A DNA stretch of 64,000 bases from Pannonibacter tanglangensis (GCF_009915685.1 NZ_JAABLP010000005.1); one strand, 5' to 3'; positions 8,330-16,601 are shown, counted from the first letter of the stretch. Notes: generated by a model not told the origin, from the sequence alone. Numbers and translations: made by a program.

Positions 8330-8505
8330 GATGCCTCCCGCGAGGGGCAGAAGCTGTGAGGATCGTGCGATGGCCGCATTGCCGGCGTGGACCCGAGGAG
8401 GGCCCCATGCGACACTTGAGACATGCGCGGCATGCCAGCAAAACCTTAGAGGCGCTCCCCTGTCGGGTCAACCGACCGCCGGAGCCGACCCGGAACTGAC
8501 GCTGA

Positions 8506-9660
8506 ATGGCAGACAAGGACAGCGAGGGCCCACAGGCAGAGCGCGCGGCGGAGGCCGGGCTGGCGCTGGTCGCCCATGACCTGCGCACGCCACTCAACGC
8601 CATGCGCCTCACGGCCGAGATGATTGCCCAGGGTCCGCTGCAGGCCGATCAGCAGGAACGGCTTGGCGTGCTTCTGGATGCGATCGACGCGCTGACGGCC
8701 ATGACCAGCGATCTGATCCAGCGCGGTCGCACCCGGCCGGCGACGGACCGAACCCTGCCCCGGGAAGACGCAAGACTGATCCTGCAAAGCGTGCATGACC
8801 TGTTTTCGGCCGTGGCCTCGCGCAAGCGTCTCGACCTGATCCTGACCCTGACCGAACAGCCCCTGCCGCTGGACGCCGGCACGGCTGTCGCCTTTCGGCG
8901 GATCACCAGCACGCTGGTCGACAACGCCCTGAAATACACCCAGCGCGGCCATGTCCGCCTGGATCTCGCGCCCTCCCCTCGGGGCACAGCGCTGCAACTC
9001 GCAGTCACCGATACCGGCCCCGGCATCGACGTTCTGGAGCGGTCGCGGTTGTTCCGTCCCTTCACGCGCGGCGCGGCGGGCCGCGCGGGCGGCAGTGGCG
9101 CCGGGCTGGGGCTGTGGGGTGCACGGGCGCTGGCGGCGGATGCAGGCGGACACCTCGACTTGCACACGGCCACGAGCGGCGGCTGCCGCTTCGAGGTCGG
9201 CCTGCCGCTGGCTCTTGATGGCCTGACCCCGGGACACCGGACTTCGGAAGCGGCGGTCGCCGCTCATGTGCTGATCGTCGATGACAACGACACCAACCGC
9301 AGGCTCCTGTCCGCCCTGCTGGAATCCTTCTCCATGACCAGCGACCAGGCTCCGAACGGGCCGATCGCCGTCGCCATGGCCGCGCGGACCGCCTATGACG
9401 CCGTGCTCATGGATCTGCACATGCCGGGGATGAGCGGCATCGAGACGGCGGAGGCCCTGCGCGACGGCCCGGACGGTCACCGCCTGCCGCTGATTGCCGT
9501 TACCGCCGCGCTGGAATCGGTCGGCGACCGCCGGCTGCGCCAGGCCGGGTTCCAGGAGGTGCTGGCGAAGCCCCTGTCGCCGGCGCATCTCTATCAGGCC
9601 CTGGACCTTGCCCGGGAGCGCCATCGACAGCGTCTGGCCGAAGCCAGCCTTGACGCCTGA
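8506..9660 (+). CDS. sensorless hybrid histidine kinase with C-terminal receiver
   Basis: 384-aa soluble two-component protein. An H-box (AHDLRTPLNAM, His24) begins almost at the N terminus, followed by the N-box VDNALKYT near 138-145, G1 DTGPGID near 169, and G2 GSGAGLGLWG near 196. After a short linker comes a receiver domain from about 254, with the acidic pair in LIVDDND, the phospho-acceptor Asp303 in LMDLHMPG and the lysine in AKPLS. There is no transmembrane segment, PAS, GAF or other sensor domain. The signal may come from a partner, or the protein may act as a phosphorelay element. No cognate regulator is adjacent. Confidence 0.9.
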   Translation: MADKDSEGPQAERAAEAGLALVAHDLRTPLNAMRLTAEMIAQGPLQADQQERLGVLLDAIDALTAMTSDLIQRGRTRPATDRTLPREDARLILQSVHDLFSAVASRKRLDLILTLTEQPLPLDAGTAVAFRRITSTLVDNALKYTQRGHVRLDLAPSPRGTALQLAVTDTGPGIDVLERSRLFRPFTRGAAGRAGGSGAGLGLWGARALAADAGGHLDLHTATSGGCRFEVGLPLALDGLTPGHRTSEAAVAAHVLIVDDNDTNRRLLSALLESFSMTSDQAPNGPIAVAMAARTAYDAVLMDLHMPGMSGIETAEALRDGPDGHRLPLIAVTAALESVGDRRLRQAGFQEVLAKPLSPAHLYQALDLARERHRQRLAEASLDA

Positions 9661-9746
9661 GCCCGTCCGTCAGAACAGCTGTTCCGTCAATGCCTTGAGG
9701 GAACGAGCCGGCCGGGGCCGCCGGCAGGATCAACGGAGAGCCCGGA

Positions 9747-10361
9747 TCAGGTGACGATGCGCAACGCCCATTCGACGGCATCTTCCAGCCGGTCGTTGCC
9801 CCAGTAGAGTTCCCCGTCCTCGGTCACGATGCTCGGCGCACCGAAGATGCCGAGCGTCTCGGCCTCCGCCACCGCCGCGCGCAGGCCGATCTTGACCTCG
9901 ATGCTGTCGGCTTCCGCAAGGCAGGCCCTGGCATCGGCGCCGAGGTCGAGCAGCAGGCCCGCGAGCAGCGCCGGGTCGGAAATGTCCCGGCCCTCGCCGA
10001 ATTCCGCCATGAAGACGGCCCGGACGAAGGCGCCGACCCACTCCGCGCGGCGGTTGGCATGGGCGATGCGGGCGGCAATCAGGCCGTTCTGCGGAAACGG
10101 GTCGGGCTGCACCAGCGGCAGGCCCGCCTCCTCGCACAGCCGTTCCATGTCCCGCCACATGTAGCGGCCCTTGGCGGGATAGAGGTTGAAGGGCGAGGTG
10201 GACCAGCCCTGACGGTTGAAGATCGGTCCGAGCAGGAACGGCCGCCAGTCCAGATCCAGGCCGCGATCACGGGCAACGGTTTCGATGCGCATGGCGGTCA
10301 GGTAGGAATAGGTCGAGCCGAAGTCGAACCAGAAGGAGAGCTTCGGACGTTGCAATGTCAT
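9747..10361 (-). CDS. 2-hydroxychromene-2-carboxylate isomerase / DsbA-family oxidoreductase
   Basis: 204-aa protein of the HCCA isomerase/GST-kappa branch of the DsbA fold. The N terminus reads FWFDFGSTYSYLTAMR, in which Ser16 sits at the place of the active-site serine of this branch, and the C-terminal IFGAPS motif is the family's cis-proline region. There is no CxxC, so it is not a disulfide oxidase. Members use glutathione in aromatic catabolism, but no such genes are nearby. The ATG at 10361 is chosen because GGAGAG lies five bases upstream of it; the GTG at 10367 abuts that site. Confidence 0.85.
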   Translation of the reverse strand: MTLQRPKLSFWFDFGSTYSYLTAMRIETVARDRGLDLDWRPFLLGPIFNRQGWSTSPFNLYPAKGRYMWRDMERLCEEAGLPLVQPDPFPQNGLIAARIAHANRRAEWVGAFVRAVFMAEFGEGRDISDPALLAGLLLDLGADARACLAEADSIEVKIGLRAAVAEAETLGIFGAPSIVTEDGELYWGNDRLEDAVEWALRIVT

Positions 10362-10423
10362 GTGCACTCTCCCACATGCCGGACGGGGTCGCCGTGGCGG
10401 CGGATTTGAGCTAATGAAGCCCG

Positions 10424-11278
10424 ATGTCTGACAGGATCCGGATTTACCGTGAAACCGCGCGCCGCGAAATGGTGCGCTTCGGCGGATGGGCGTTTCGCCA
10501 TCCCGTCTACGCGACGCTGCTCTACATCGCAGTCGTCTCCTTGATTTTCCTGATCTTTCCGGGACTGGACCTGGCCGCGAGCGAGCTGTTCCATGATCCG
10601 TCGCTGGGCTTCTTTGCCCAGAGCGAGCCCTTCCTGCGGCAACTGCGCTACCTTGGTCCGCACATCGTGCAGGTGATCGCGATCGCCAGCGTGCTGGTGC
10701 TGCTGCTGAAGCTGCTGCTGCCGGCGCGGGCGCCGCTGCTGCCGCTCCGGATGCCGGTGTTCCTGCTGTCGACGCTGATCGTCGGGCCGGGGCTGGTGGT
10801 CAATGCGATCCTGAAGAACATGTGGGGCCGGCCGCGACCGGTGATGGTCGAGCAGTTCGGCGGCGACATGCCCTATGTTCCGGTCTGGCTGCCCAGCAAC
10901 TGGTGCGAGACCAACTGCTCCTTCGTGTCCGGCGAGGGCTCGGCGAGCGTCTGGCTCCTGACACTGGCCTTCATCGCGCCGCGCGCCTGGCGCCCGGCAA
11001 TCCTGGCGGTCACCGTGCCGCTGATCCTCGCGCTCTCGGCCAACCGGGTTGCCTTCGGCGGCCATTTCCTGTCCGACACCCTGCTGTCCTGGGGCGTCAC
11101 TTTCCTCGTGATTCTGGCGGCTTACCACGTTCTGTACCGCAAGCCCGGCCGCTGGCTGACCGACGCGGGCCTGGACGAGGCGCTGACCCGTGGCGGCCGC
11201 GCCCTGCAACGGACCGTCGCCGGGCTCGCGACACGGATCACCGGACGGATCAGCACCTTCCTGACAATGTTCCGCTGA
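10424..11278 (+). CDS. PAP2-superfamily membrane phosphatase
   Basis: 284-aa integral membrane protein with about five hydrophobic segments and the three phosphatase motifs of the PAP2 superfamily: KNMWGRPRP (motif 1), SFVSGEGSAS (motif 2) and NRVAFGGHFLSD (motif 3, with the nucleophilic His). In motif 2 the usual SGH is SGE. Family members dephosphorylate lipid phosphates such as phosphatidylglycerol phosphate, undecaprenyl diphosphate or the lipid A 1-phosphate; the substrate here cannot be read from sequence. It is convergent with the LMW phosphatase gene, 11 bp away. Confidence 0.88.
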   Translation: MSDRIRIYRETARREMVRFGGWAFRHPVYATLLYIAVVSLIFLIFPGLDLAASELFHDPSLGFFAQSEPFLRQLRYLGPHIVQVIAIASVLVLLLKLLLPARAPLLPLRMPVFLLSTLIVGPGLVVNAILKNMWGRPRPVMVEQFGGDMPYVPVWLPSNWCETNCSFVSGEGSASVWLLTLAFIAPRAWRPAILAVTVPLILALSANRVAFGGHFLSDTLLSWGVTFLVILAAYHVLYRKPGRWLTDAGLDEALTRGGRALQRTVAGLATRITGRISTFLTMFR

Positions 11279-11289
11279 CCGGCAGACGC

Positions 11290-11748
11290 TCAGACCGCGA
11301 CGCCCAGCTCCGCCGCGACGCGTCGGGCACCGCCCTCGACAAGGCGGAACACGGCCTCGAAACCGGACGGGCCACCGTAATAGGGATCGGGAACATCCTG
11401 CGGCGGCGTGTCGAGAAACAGGCGCAGCGTCGCCGTGGCCCCCGACGGCGCCATGCGACGCAAGTCCGACAAATTGCTGCCATCCATCGCCAGAATGAGG
11501 TCAAAACGGGAGAAATCCGCACCCACGACCTGACGCGCGCGCTGCCGGCTGATGTCGATGCCATGCCGCGCCGCAATGGCCAAGGAGCGGGGGTCCGGGG
11601 CCTCGCCCTGATGCCAGGCTCCCGTCCCGGCCGAATCGATGACGAGCGGCTCACCAGCCCGATGGTGGCGGGTGAGGTGACGGAAGACCTCTTCGGCAAG
11701 GGGCGAGCGGCAGATGTTGCCAAGGCAGACAAAGAGCACGGCAGGCAT
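11290..11748 (-). CDS. low-molecular-weight protein-tyrosine phosphatase
   Basis: 152-aa LMW-PTP. The P-loop CLGNICRS (Cys8-x5-Arg14-Ser15) is directly at the N terminus and the general-acid loop DPYYGG is near the C terminus. The true start is the ATG at 11748 (MPAVLFVCLGN); the longer open frame upstream overlaps the divergent dehydratase promoter and has no family similarity. Such enzymes dephosphorylate tyrosine kinases of exopolysaccharide synthesis or protein arginine phosphate. No kinase is nearby. Confidence 0.93.
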   Translation of the reverse strand: MPAVLFVCLGNICRSPLAEEVFRHLTRHHRAGEPLVIDSAGTGAWHQGEAPDPRSLAIAARHGIDISRQRARQVVGADFSRFDLILAMDGSNLSDLRRMAPSGATATLRLFLDTPPQDVPDPYYGGPSGFEAVFRLVEGGARRVAAELGVAV

Positions 11749-11878
11749 GACGGATCCCGGCTGTCGCAAACACGCTTGGCCGCTATATTCGACGGCAAGG
11801 ACCCGGACTGGCAAGCCGCCAGCGGACCGACGCAAGACGAACGGCAGACGACAGGTCAGACACCAGGGGAGACGACGG

Positions 11879-12184
11879 ATGGCAACGCGGCTGACGGACA
11901 ACGAACGGGCAGCAGCCCTGGCGGAACTGACCGGCTGGAGCCTGGTCGAGGGCCGCGAGGCGATCACCCGGCGATTCGTCTTCGCCGACTTCACCGCAGC
12001 CTTCGGCTTCATGACCCACGTGGCCCTGATGGCGGAGAAGATGGACCATCACCCGGAATGGACCAACGTCTACCGCACCGTCGACATCACGCTGGCAACG
12101 CATGACGCGGGCGGACTGACGGGGCTGGACGTGAAGCTGGCCCGCAAGATCGACCGGGCCGCCACCGCAGCCGGCGCGGACTGA
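11879..12184 (+). CDS. 4a-hydroxytetrahydrobiopterin dehydratase
   Basis: 101-aa pterin-4a-carbinolamine dehydratase (DCoH/PhhB family), which recycles the pterin cofactor of aromatic amino acid hydroxylases. The active-site motif KMDHHPEWTNVY (His57, His58, Pro59, Trp61) and the following HDAGGLTGLD are intact and the length is standard. No phenylalanine hydroxylase is adjacent. In many alphaproteobacteria the gene stands alone and may serve molybdopterin or another pterin. It is divergent from the LMW-PTP gene. Confidence 0.94.
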   Translation: MATRLTDNERAAALAELTGWSLVEGREAITRRFVFADFTAAFGFMTHVALMAEKMDHHPEWTNVYRTVDITLATHDAGGLTGLDVKLARKIDRAATAAGAD

Positions 12185-12220
12185 GGCCCACCGGTCCGGA
12201 CAGCACGGGAGCGCCGCCAC

Positions 12221-12457
12221 TCAGGAGGCGGCGCGCTTCTCGATGGTGAAGCGGATCAGCTCGCCGTCCCGGACCTGCGCGACGAGACGATGCCCGTCCT
12301 CGTTGCACATGTGCGGAATGTCGATGGCCGACATCGGATCGGTCGCCTCGACGACCAGACGGGCACCGGCCGCCTGCTGCCGGAGCGCCTGACGGGTCCG
12401 CAGGACGGGCAGTGGACATTTGAGACCGCGCAGGTCAAGGACGGTATCGGAGGCCAT
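12221..12457 (-). CDS. TusA/SirA-family sulfurtransferase
   Basis: 78-aa sulfur-carrier protein of the TusA family. The defining motif CPLPVLRTRQAL near the N terminus carries the persulfide-forming Cys14, followed by DPMSAIDIPHMC. Members pass sulfur for tRNA thiolation, molybdenum cofactor or other sulfur trafficking. Without TusBCDE genes nearby it is best seen as a generic TusA-like protein. It ends convergently 36 bp after the dehydratase gene and is divergent from the DUF924 gene. Confidence 0.92.
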   Translation of the reverse strand: MASDTVLDLRGLKCPLPVLRTRQALRQQAAGARLVVEATDPMSAIDIPHMCNEDGHRLVAQVRDGELIRFTIEKRAAS

Positions 12458-12559
12458 GTGCCTGTTCTGGGCGAGGACCCCGCGCCCGTCAAGCCATCCG
12501 GACCGACGACCGGACCAGGACGCCGCCCCGCAAGACGCAAGACCAGGGAGACAGCCCGC

Positions 12560-13117
12560 ATGCCAAGCGACATCGACACCACAGACGCCCTCGACGTGCT
12601 CGAATTCTGGTGGCAGGCCGGGCCGGACAAGTGGTTCGCCCGCAGCGATGCCTTCGACGCCGAGATCAGGGACCGCTTCCTGACCCTGATGGAAGCCGCC
12701 CGCACCGGGCAGCTCGACGCCTGGGCAACGACGCCGCACGGCAGCCTGGCGCTGCTGCTGCTCACCGACCAGTTCCCGCGCAACGTCTATCGCAACGACC
12801 CCCGCGCCTTCGCCTCCGACGCAAAGGCCCGCGACCTGGCCGACCTGGCGCTGGCACACGGCCATGACCGGGCGTTCCCGAAGGCCGTCCGGGTGTTCTT
12901 CTACCTGCCCTATGAACACGCGGAAGACATGGCGCTGCAGGAAAAGGCCGTGGACCTGTGCCGCCGCACCGGCGAGCACCTCTATTTCCATTACGCCCTG
13001 CTGCACATGGACGTGATCCGGCGGTTCGGCCGCTTCCCCCACCGCAATGCCGTCCTCGGCCGCCAGACGACCGAGGCGGAGGCTGCCTATCTGGCAGACG
13101 GCGGCTTCGCCGCCTGA
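12560..13117 (+). CDS. DUF924 family protein
   Basis: 185-aa all-helical protein of the DUF924 family, tetratricopeptide-like, of unknown biochemical role. Characteristic segments are the N-terminal VLEFWWQAGPDKWF, LLLLTDQFPRNVYR near the middle, FFYLPYEHAED and the C-terminal GRFPHRNAVLGR. The ATG at 12560 is preceded by GGGAG. It is the last gene before the glnK regulatory region and is followed directly by an inverted repeat. Confidence 0.9.
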   Translation: MPSDIDTTDALDVLEFWWQAGPDKWFARSDAFDAEIRDRFLTLMEAARTGQLDAWATTPHGSLALLLLTDQFPRNVYRNDPRAFASDAKARDLADLALAHGHDRAFPKAVRVFFYLPYEHAEDMALQEKAVDLCRRTGEHLYFHYALLHMDVIRRFGRFPHRNAVLGRQTTEAEAAYLADGGFAA

Positions 13118-13469
13118 TCGGAAATTCCTGCCTCATTTTGAGGCACGCCCAAAACGGATTCAGATTCTGCCCTTTCTTTGGGCAGAATCGTCCGACTGCC
13201 GCAAAAAACGGCAGAGACGCTGCGGAATTTATTGCAGCGCAGCACGGCGATGCTGCCCAACCCCCTGCCCTTCCCTGTCAAAATGGCCGATTTCCGCTGT
13301 TTCGCGCCCCCTCCCGGCAAAGTGGCACGGTCCTTGTTTAAGAGATCGTGAAGCCGGCCCGACCCTGGGTGGCTGTCGAGAGGCAAAAGCCCGCTGACAG
13401 CCCCCGCCCCGGGCCCGGTGGCCAAGCCGCGCATCTGGCGCGGCCTACGAGGGGAAACGGGAAACGAGC
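13118..13469 (+). promoter_or_regulatory. glnK-amtB upstream control region with three inverted repeats
   Basis: 352 bp without a gene. Three dyads are visible: TGCCTCA-TTT-TGAGGCA at 13129-13145; a perfect 10-bp pair GATTCTGCCC / GGGCAGAATC with a 7-base spacer at 13163-13189; and GCAGCA-N6-TGCTGC at 13239-13256. The sigma-54 type promoter is at 13323. The first dyad may end the DUF924 transcript. The second and third lie about 135-160 and 70 bp upstream of the -24 element, where an enhancer-binding protein such as NtrC would be expected. They do not match the enterobacterial NtrC consensus exactly, so that assignment is an inference. Confidence 0.6.
13323..13339 (+). promoter_or_regulatory. 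sigma-54 (-24/-12) promoter of glnK
   Basis: TGGCACGGTCCTTGTTT matches TGGCACG-N4-TTGCW except for T in place of C at the -12 dinucleotide. The GG and G(T) elements have the required spacing. Transcription would begin near 13348, leaving a leader of about 120 bases before glnK. This is the expected promoter class for glnK-amtB. Confidence 0.82.
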
Positions 13470-13808
13470 ATGAAAATCGTTATGGCCATCATCAAGCCGT
13501 TCAAGCTCGACGAGGTGCGCGACGCCCTCACGAGCATCGGCATCCAGGGTCTGACTGTCACCGAGGTCAAGGGCTACGGCCGCCAGAAGGGTCACACCGA
13601 GATCTACCGCGGCGCGGAATACGCCGTGAGCTTCCTGCCGAAGCTGAAGGTGGAGGTCGCGGTTGCCAGCGAGGCGGTCGACAAGGTCGTCGAGGCGATC
13701 TCGACCGCGGCCAAGACCGGCCAGATCGGTGACGGCAAGATCTTCGTCTACTCCATCGAACAGGCCGTGCGCATCCGCACGGGCGAGACGTCGAACGAGG
13801 CCCTGTGA
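13470..13808 (+). CDS. glnK: nitrogen regulatory protein PII (GlnK)
   Basis: 112-aa PII signal protein that senses 2-oxoglutarate, ATP/ADP and nitrogen status. The T-loop HTEIYRGAEY carries the uridylylation residue Tyr51, and the C-terminal GDGKIFVYSIEQAVRIRTGE is the ATP-binding signature. Because it lies directly upstream of amtB behind a sigma-54 promoter, I call it GlnK and not GlnB. GlnK binds AmtB to block ammonium uptake when nitrogen is plentiful, and modulates NtrB and adenylyltransferase. Confidence 0.96.
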   Translation: MKIVMAIIKPFKLDEVRDALTSIGIQGLTVTEVKGYGRQKGHTEIYRGAEYAVSFLPKLKVEVAVASEAVDKVVEAISTAAKTGQIGDGKIFVYSIEQAVRIRTGETSNEAL

Positions 13809-13913
13809 CCCGCGGCGGTCGCCCGGCGACCGCCCGACGTGGCTCGAGGCGGGGACGCCGGACGAGCCGAACCGGACCGAACCACGCAACGAACAATCTT
13901 CGAGAGGATGTCC

Positions 13914-15311
13914 ATGAAGTACTTGAAGCCCCTTCTTGCAGCAGCGCCGGCGCTGGTGCTGATGGCCGGCGCGGCCATCGCACAGGACGCCGCCGCCCCC
14001 GTTCCTGACAAGGGCGACACGGCCTGGATGCTCGTGTCGACGATCCTCGTCATCCTGATGACCATCCCGGGCCTTGCCCTGTTCTACGGCGGTCTCGTCC
14101 GCGCGAAGAACATCCTGTCCGTGCTGATGCAGGTGTTCATCGGCTTCTCGATGATCTCGATCCTCTGGGTCGCCTTCGGCTACTCCCTCGCCTTCACCGG
14201 CGCGGCCACCTCCGAGGAAGTCGGCTTCCTCACCCCCTTCATCGGCGGCCTGTCCAAGGCCTTCCTGGCGGGCGTGGACGAGACCAAGGTGGTCGAGACC
14301 TTCTCCCAGGGCGTCGTCATTCCGGAAATCACCTTCGTGATCTTCCAGCTGACCTTCGCCGCCATCACCCCGGCCCTCATCATCGGCGCGACCGCAGAAC
14401 GCATGAAGTTCTCGTCCACGCTGGTGTTCCTGGTGATCTGGTTCATCTTCTCCTACCTGCCGATGGCCCACATGGTCTGGTGGTGGGGCGGCCCGTCGGC
14501 CTACTCCGCACCGACCGGCTACCTGTTCGGCGTCGGCGCGATCGACTTTGCCGGCGGCACCGTGGTCCACATCAATGCCGGTATTGCCGGTCTGGTCGCA
14601 GCCATCATGGTCGGCCCGCGCGTCGGCTACGGCAAGGAGAACATGGCTCCGCACAACCTGGTCTGGACGCTGGTCGGCGCCTGCCTGCTGTGGGTCGGCT
14701 GGTTCGGCTTCAACGCCGGCTCCAACCTGGAAGCCAACGGCATTGCCGGTGAGGCGATCCTGAACACCATCGTCGCAACGGGTGCCGCCGCCATGGCCTG
14801 GTGCTTCGTCGAGTGGCTGACCCGTGGTCATGCCTCGGCCCTCGGCGCCGCGTCCGGTGCAGTCGCCGGCCTGGTGGCCGTCACCCCTGCCTCCGGCTTC
14901 GCCGGCCCCCTCGGCGCCATCGTCATCGGCATCGTCGCCGGCGTGGTCTGCCTCTGGGCCGTGGTCTGGCTGAAGGCCAAGCTGAAGTATGACGACAGCC
15001 TCGACGTCTTCGGCGTCCACGGCGTGGGGGGCATCGTCGGCGCGGTCCTGACCGGCATCTTCGCGGCCCCGGCCCTCGGCGGCAACGGCATCATGGACTA
15101 CTCGGTCGTGCCGGCCGTGGTTGCGCCCTACGACATGGGCGGCCAGGTGTTCAAGCAGATCTGGGCGGTTCTGGTCTGCGTGATCTGGTCGGGCATCGTG
15201 TCCTTCGTCGCCCTGACGATCGTCAAGGCAACCATGGGCCTGCGCGTGACCGAGGCTGCCGAACGCGAAGGCCTCGACATCACCACCCACGGCGAGCGTG
15301 GCTACAACTGA
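13914..15311 (+). CDS. amtB: ammonium transporter AmtB
   Basis: 465-aa Amt/Rh ammonium channel. A cleavable-looking signal peptide (residues 1-22, ending AAIA-Q) precedes eleven membrane segments. The twin pore histidines appear in GTVVHINAGIAGL and DVFGVHGVGGIVGA, with GFNAGSNLEANGIAG and ALGAASGAVAGLVAVTPASG as further family blocks. I start at the ATG at 13914, six bases after GAGAGG; an ATG two codons earlier overlaps this site. It is co-transcribed with glnK 105 bp upstream. Confidence 0.96.
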   Translation: MKYLKPLLAAAPALVLMAGAAIAQDAAAPVPDKGDTAWMLVSTILVILMTIPGLALFYGGLVRAKNILSVLMQVFIGFSMISILWVAFGYSLAFTGAATSEEVGFLTPFIGGLSKAFLAGVDETKVVETFSQGVVIPEITFVIFQLTFAAITPALIIGATAERMKFSSTLVFLVIWFIFSYLPMAHMVWWWGGPSAYSAPTGYLFGVGAIDFAGGTVVHINAGIAGLVAAIMVGPRVGYGKENMAPHNLVWTLVGACLLWVGWFGFNAGSNLEANGIAGEAILNTIVATGAAAMAWCFVEWLTRGHASALGAASGAVAGLVAVTPASGFAGPLGAIVIGIVAGVVCLWAVVWLKAKLKYDDSLDVFGVHGVGGIVGAVLTGIFAAPALGGNGIMDYSVVPAVVAPYDMGGQVFKQIWAVLVCVIWSGIVSFVALTIVKATMGLRVTEAAEREGLDITTHGERGYN

Positions 15312-15416
15312 CGGGCATGGGGCGACCGTCCGGTCGCCCCCCGCTCCCCCTCCGGCAGCGGAGGACAGGATTTCATCTCCCAAGCGAATGGGTCGCTTGC
15401 GACCACACCTCACCAG

Positions 15417-15445
15417 CCCGGGGCTCACGCCCCGGGTCTTTTTTT
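15417..15445 (+). terminator. rho-independent terminator 1 after amtB
   Basis: Perfect 8-bp stem CCCGGGGC / GCCCCGGG with a 4-base loop, followed by TC and seven T residues. Confidence 0.92.
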
Positions 15446-15450
15446 GTCAT

Positions 15451-15473
15451 GGGGCTAACGCCCCGGGTTTTTT
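15451..15473 (+). terminator. rho-independent terminator 2 after amtB
   Basis: Stem GGGGC / GCCCC with loop TAAC, then GGG and six T residues, directly behind terminator 1. The pair would give tight termination of the glnK-amtB transcript. Confidence 0.8.
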
Positions 15474-15550
15474 CTGGTCTTCGGGGCCAAGGATCCGGGC
15501 AAGAACAGAACATGTTTCGGGGACCTGGACCAATGCCCCGGGTCTGACAA

Positions 15551-15583
15551 GCGAGGTACGAGCGAGGTACGGGCGAGGTCCGG
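15551..15583 (+). repeat. 3 x 11-bp tandem repeat
   Basis: Three adjacent copies of GCGAGGTACGR (third copy with one change, GCGAGGTCCGG) in the intergenic region between amtB and the CDF gene. Confidence 0.8.
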
Positions 15584-15661
15584 ACAGAAGACTGCAAGAG
15601 GACTGGGGGAGATTTGGGGCCGGGTCTTGCATCAGGGCCTGACGGCACCGGCGGGCAGGCG

Positions 15662-16549
15662 TCAGAGGACGACGATGCCGGAATGCTTGGCCTTGTGTTC
15701 CGGTTCCACGTGAATCGTCACCCGCGCACCGGGCATGGCCTTGCCGATCGCCTGTTCGATCCGGTCACAGATGTCATGGGCCGCAAGCACGGTCATGTCT
15801 CCCGGAACAACCAGATGGAAGTCCACGAAGGTCAGCTTGCCGGCAAGCCGGGTGCGCAGGTCATGCGCCTCGATTGCCCCCTCGCCATGCTCGGAAATGA
15901 GGCTGCGCAGACGCTCCTGCACATCGGCGGAGGCGGCCTCGTCCATCAGGCCGCTGACGGACTCCTTCATCAGCACCCAGCCGGACCACAGCACGTTGAG
16001 ACCGACCAGCCCGGCCAGCACCGCATCGAACTGCTGCCAGCCAGTGAACCAGACCAGCGCGACACCCACCAGCACCGCCGCAGAAGTTGCCACATCGGTG
16101 AAGAGATGCCGGCCATCGGCCGCAAGCGCAGGCGAGCCGTTGCGACGACCGAAGCTGACCAGAACGAAAGCCCAGACGGCATTGATGACCCCGGCCAGGC
16201 CGTTCACCGCCAGACCCTGCCAGGTGTAATCGGCCGGAACCGGAGCCGTGTAGCCACGCCAGGCGGCCTCGAAGATGGACAGGGCTGCCAGCACGATCAT
16301 CACGCCGACGAGAACCGCGGCGAAATACTCGGCCTTGTCATGGCCATAGGGGTGATTGGAATCCGCCGGCTTGGACGCAAACCACACCGCCACGAGCGCC
16401 GCCACCGACGAGGCCACGTTGACGATCGATTCAAGCGCGTCCGAATAGAGCGCGATGGACCCGGTCATGACATAGGCGAGGTATTTCAGCGCCAGCACGC
16501 CAAGTCCGACCAGGACACTGCCCAGGGCGATGCGCATCCGCAGGCTCAT
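15662..16549 (-). CDS. cation diffusion facilitator (CDF) metal exporter
   Basis: 295-aa CDF family efflux protein. Six membrane segments are visible, with metal-site residues in YSDALES (helix 2) and DGRHLFTDVATS (helix 5, HxxxD), the conserved HPYGHDKAEYF between helices 2 and 3, and a C-terminal cytoplasmic domain that dimerises and binds metal. Members export Zn, Fe, Mn, Co or Cd; the exact ion cannot be fixed here. I start at the ATG at 16549, preceded by AAGGGGGA; the longer open frame would run through a palindrome that looks regulatory. Confidence 0.93.
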   Translation of the reverse strand: MSLRMRIALGSVLVGLGVLALKYLAYVMTGSIALYSDALESIVNVASSVAALVAVWFASKPADSNHPYGHDKAEYFAAVLVGVMIVLAALSIFEAAWRGYTAPVPADYTWQGLAVNGLAGVINAVWAFVLVSFGRRNGSPALAADGRHLFTDVATSAAVLVGVALVWFTGWQQFDAVLAGLVGLNVLWSGWVLMKESVSGLMDEAASADVQERLRSLISEHGEGAIEAHDLRTRLAGKLTFVDFHLVVPGDMTVLAAHDICDRIEQAIGKAMPGARVTIHVEPEHKAKHSGIVVL

Positions 16550-16580
16550 GGGTCCCCCTTGCAGGCTCCGCGAAAAGGAT

Positions 16581-16601
16581 GGCGCATGTCGGACATGCGC
16601 C
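16581..16601 (-). promoter_or_regulatory. 21-bp palindrome upstream of the CDF gene
   Basis: Perfect dyad GGCGCATGTC-G-GACATGCGCC with only a one-base centre, located 32-52 bp in front of the CDF start codon. The short spacer fits a dimeric repressor operator better than a hairpin, and no T-run follows. A metal-responsive regulator is the obvious guess but is not shown. Confidence 0.55.

Larger units (their letters stand above)
15312..15661. other. amtB downstream region with hairpins and short tandem repeats
   Basis: 350 bp without a gene. From left to right: a 9-bp stem GGGGCGACC / GGTCGCCCC at 15319-15340 just after the amtB stop; a short GGTCGC/GCGACC hairpin near 15391; two rho-independent terminators described separately; and a three-copy 11-bp repeat at 15551. 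The region ends at the stop codon of the convergent CDF gene. Confidence 0.7.
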
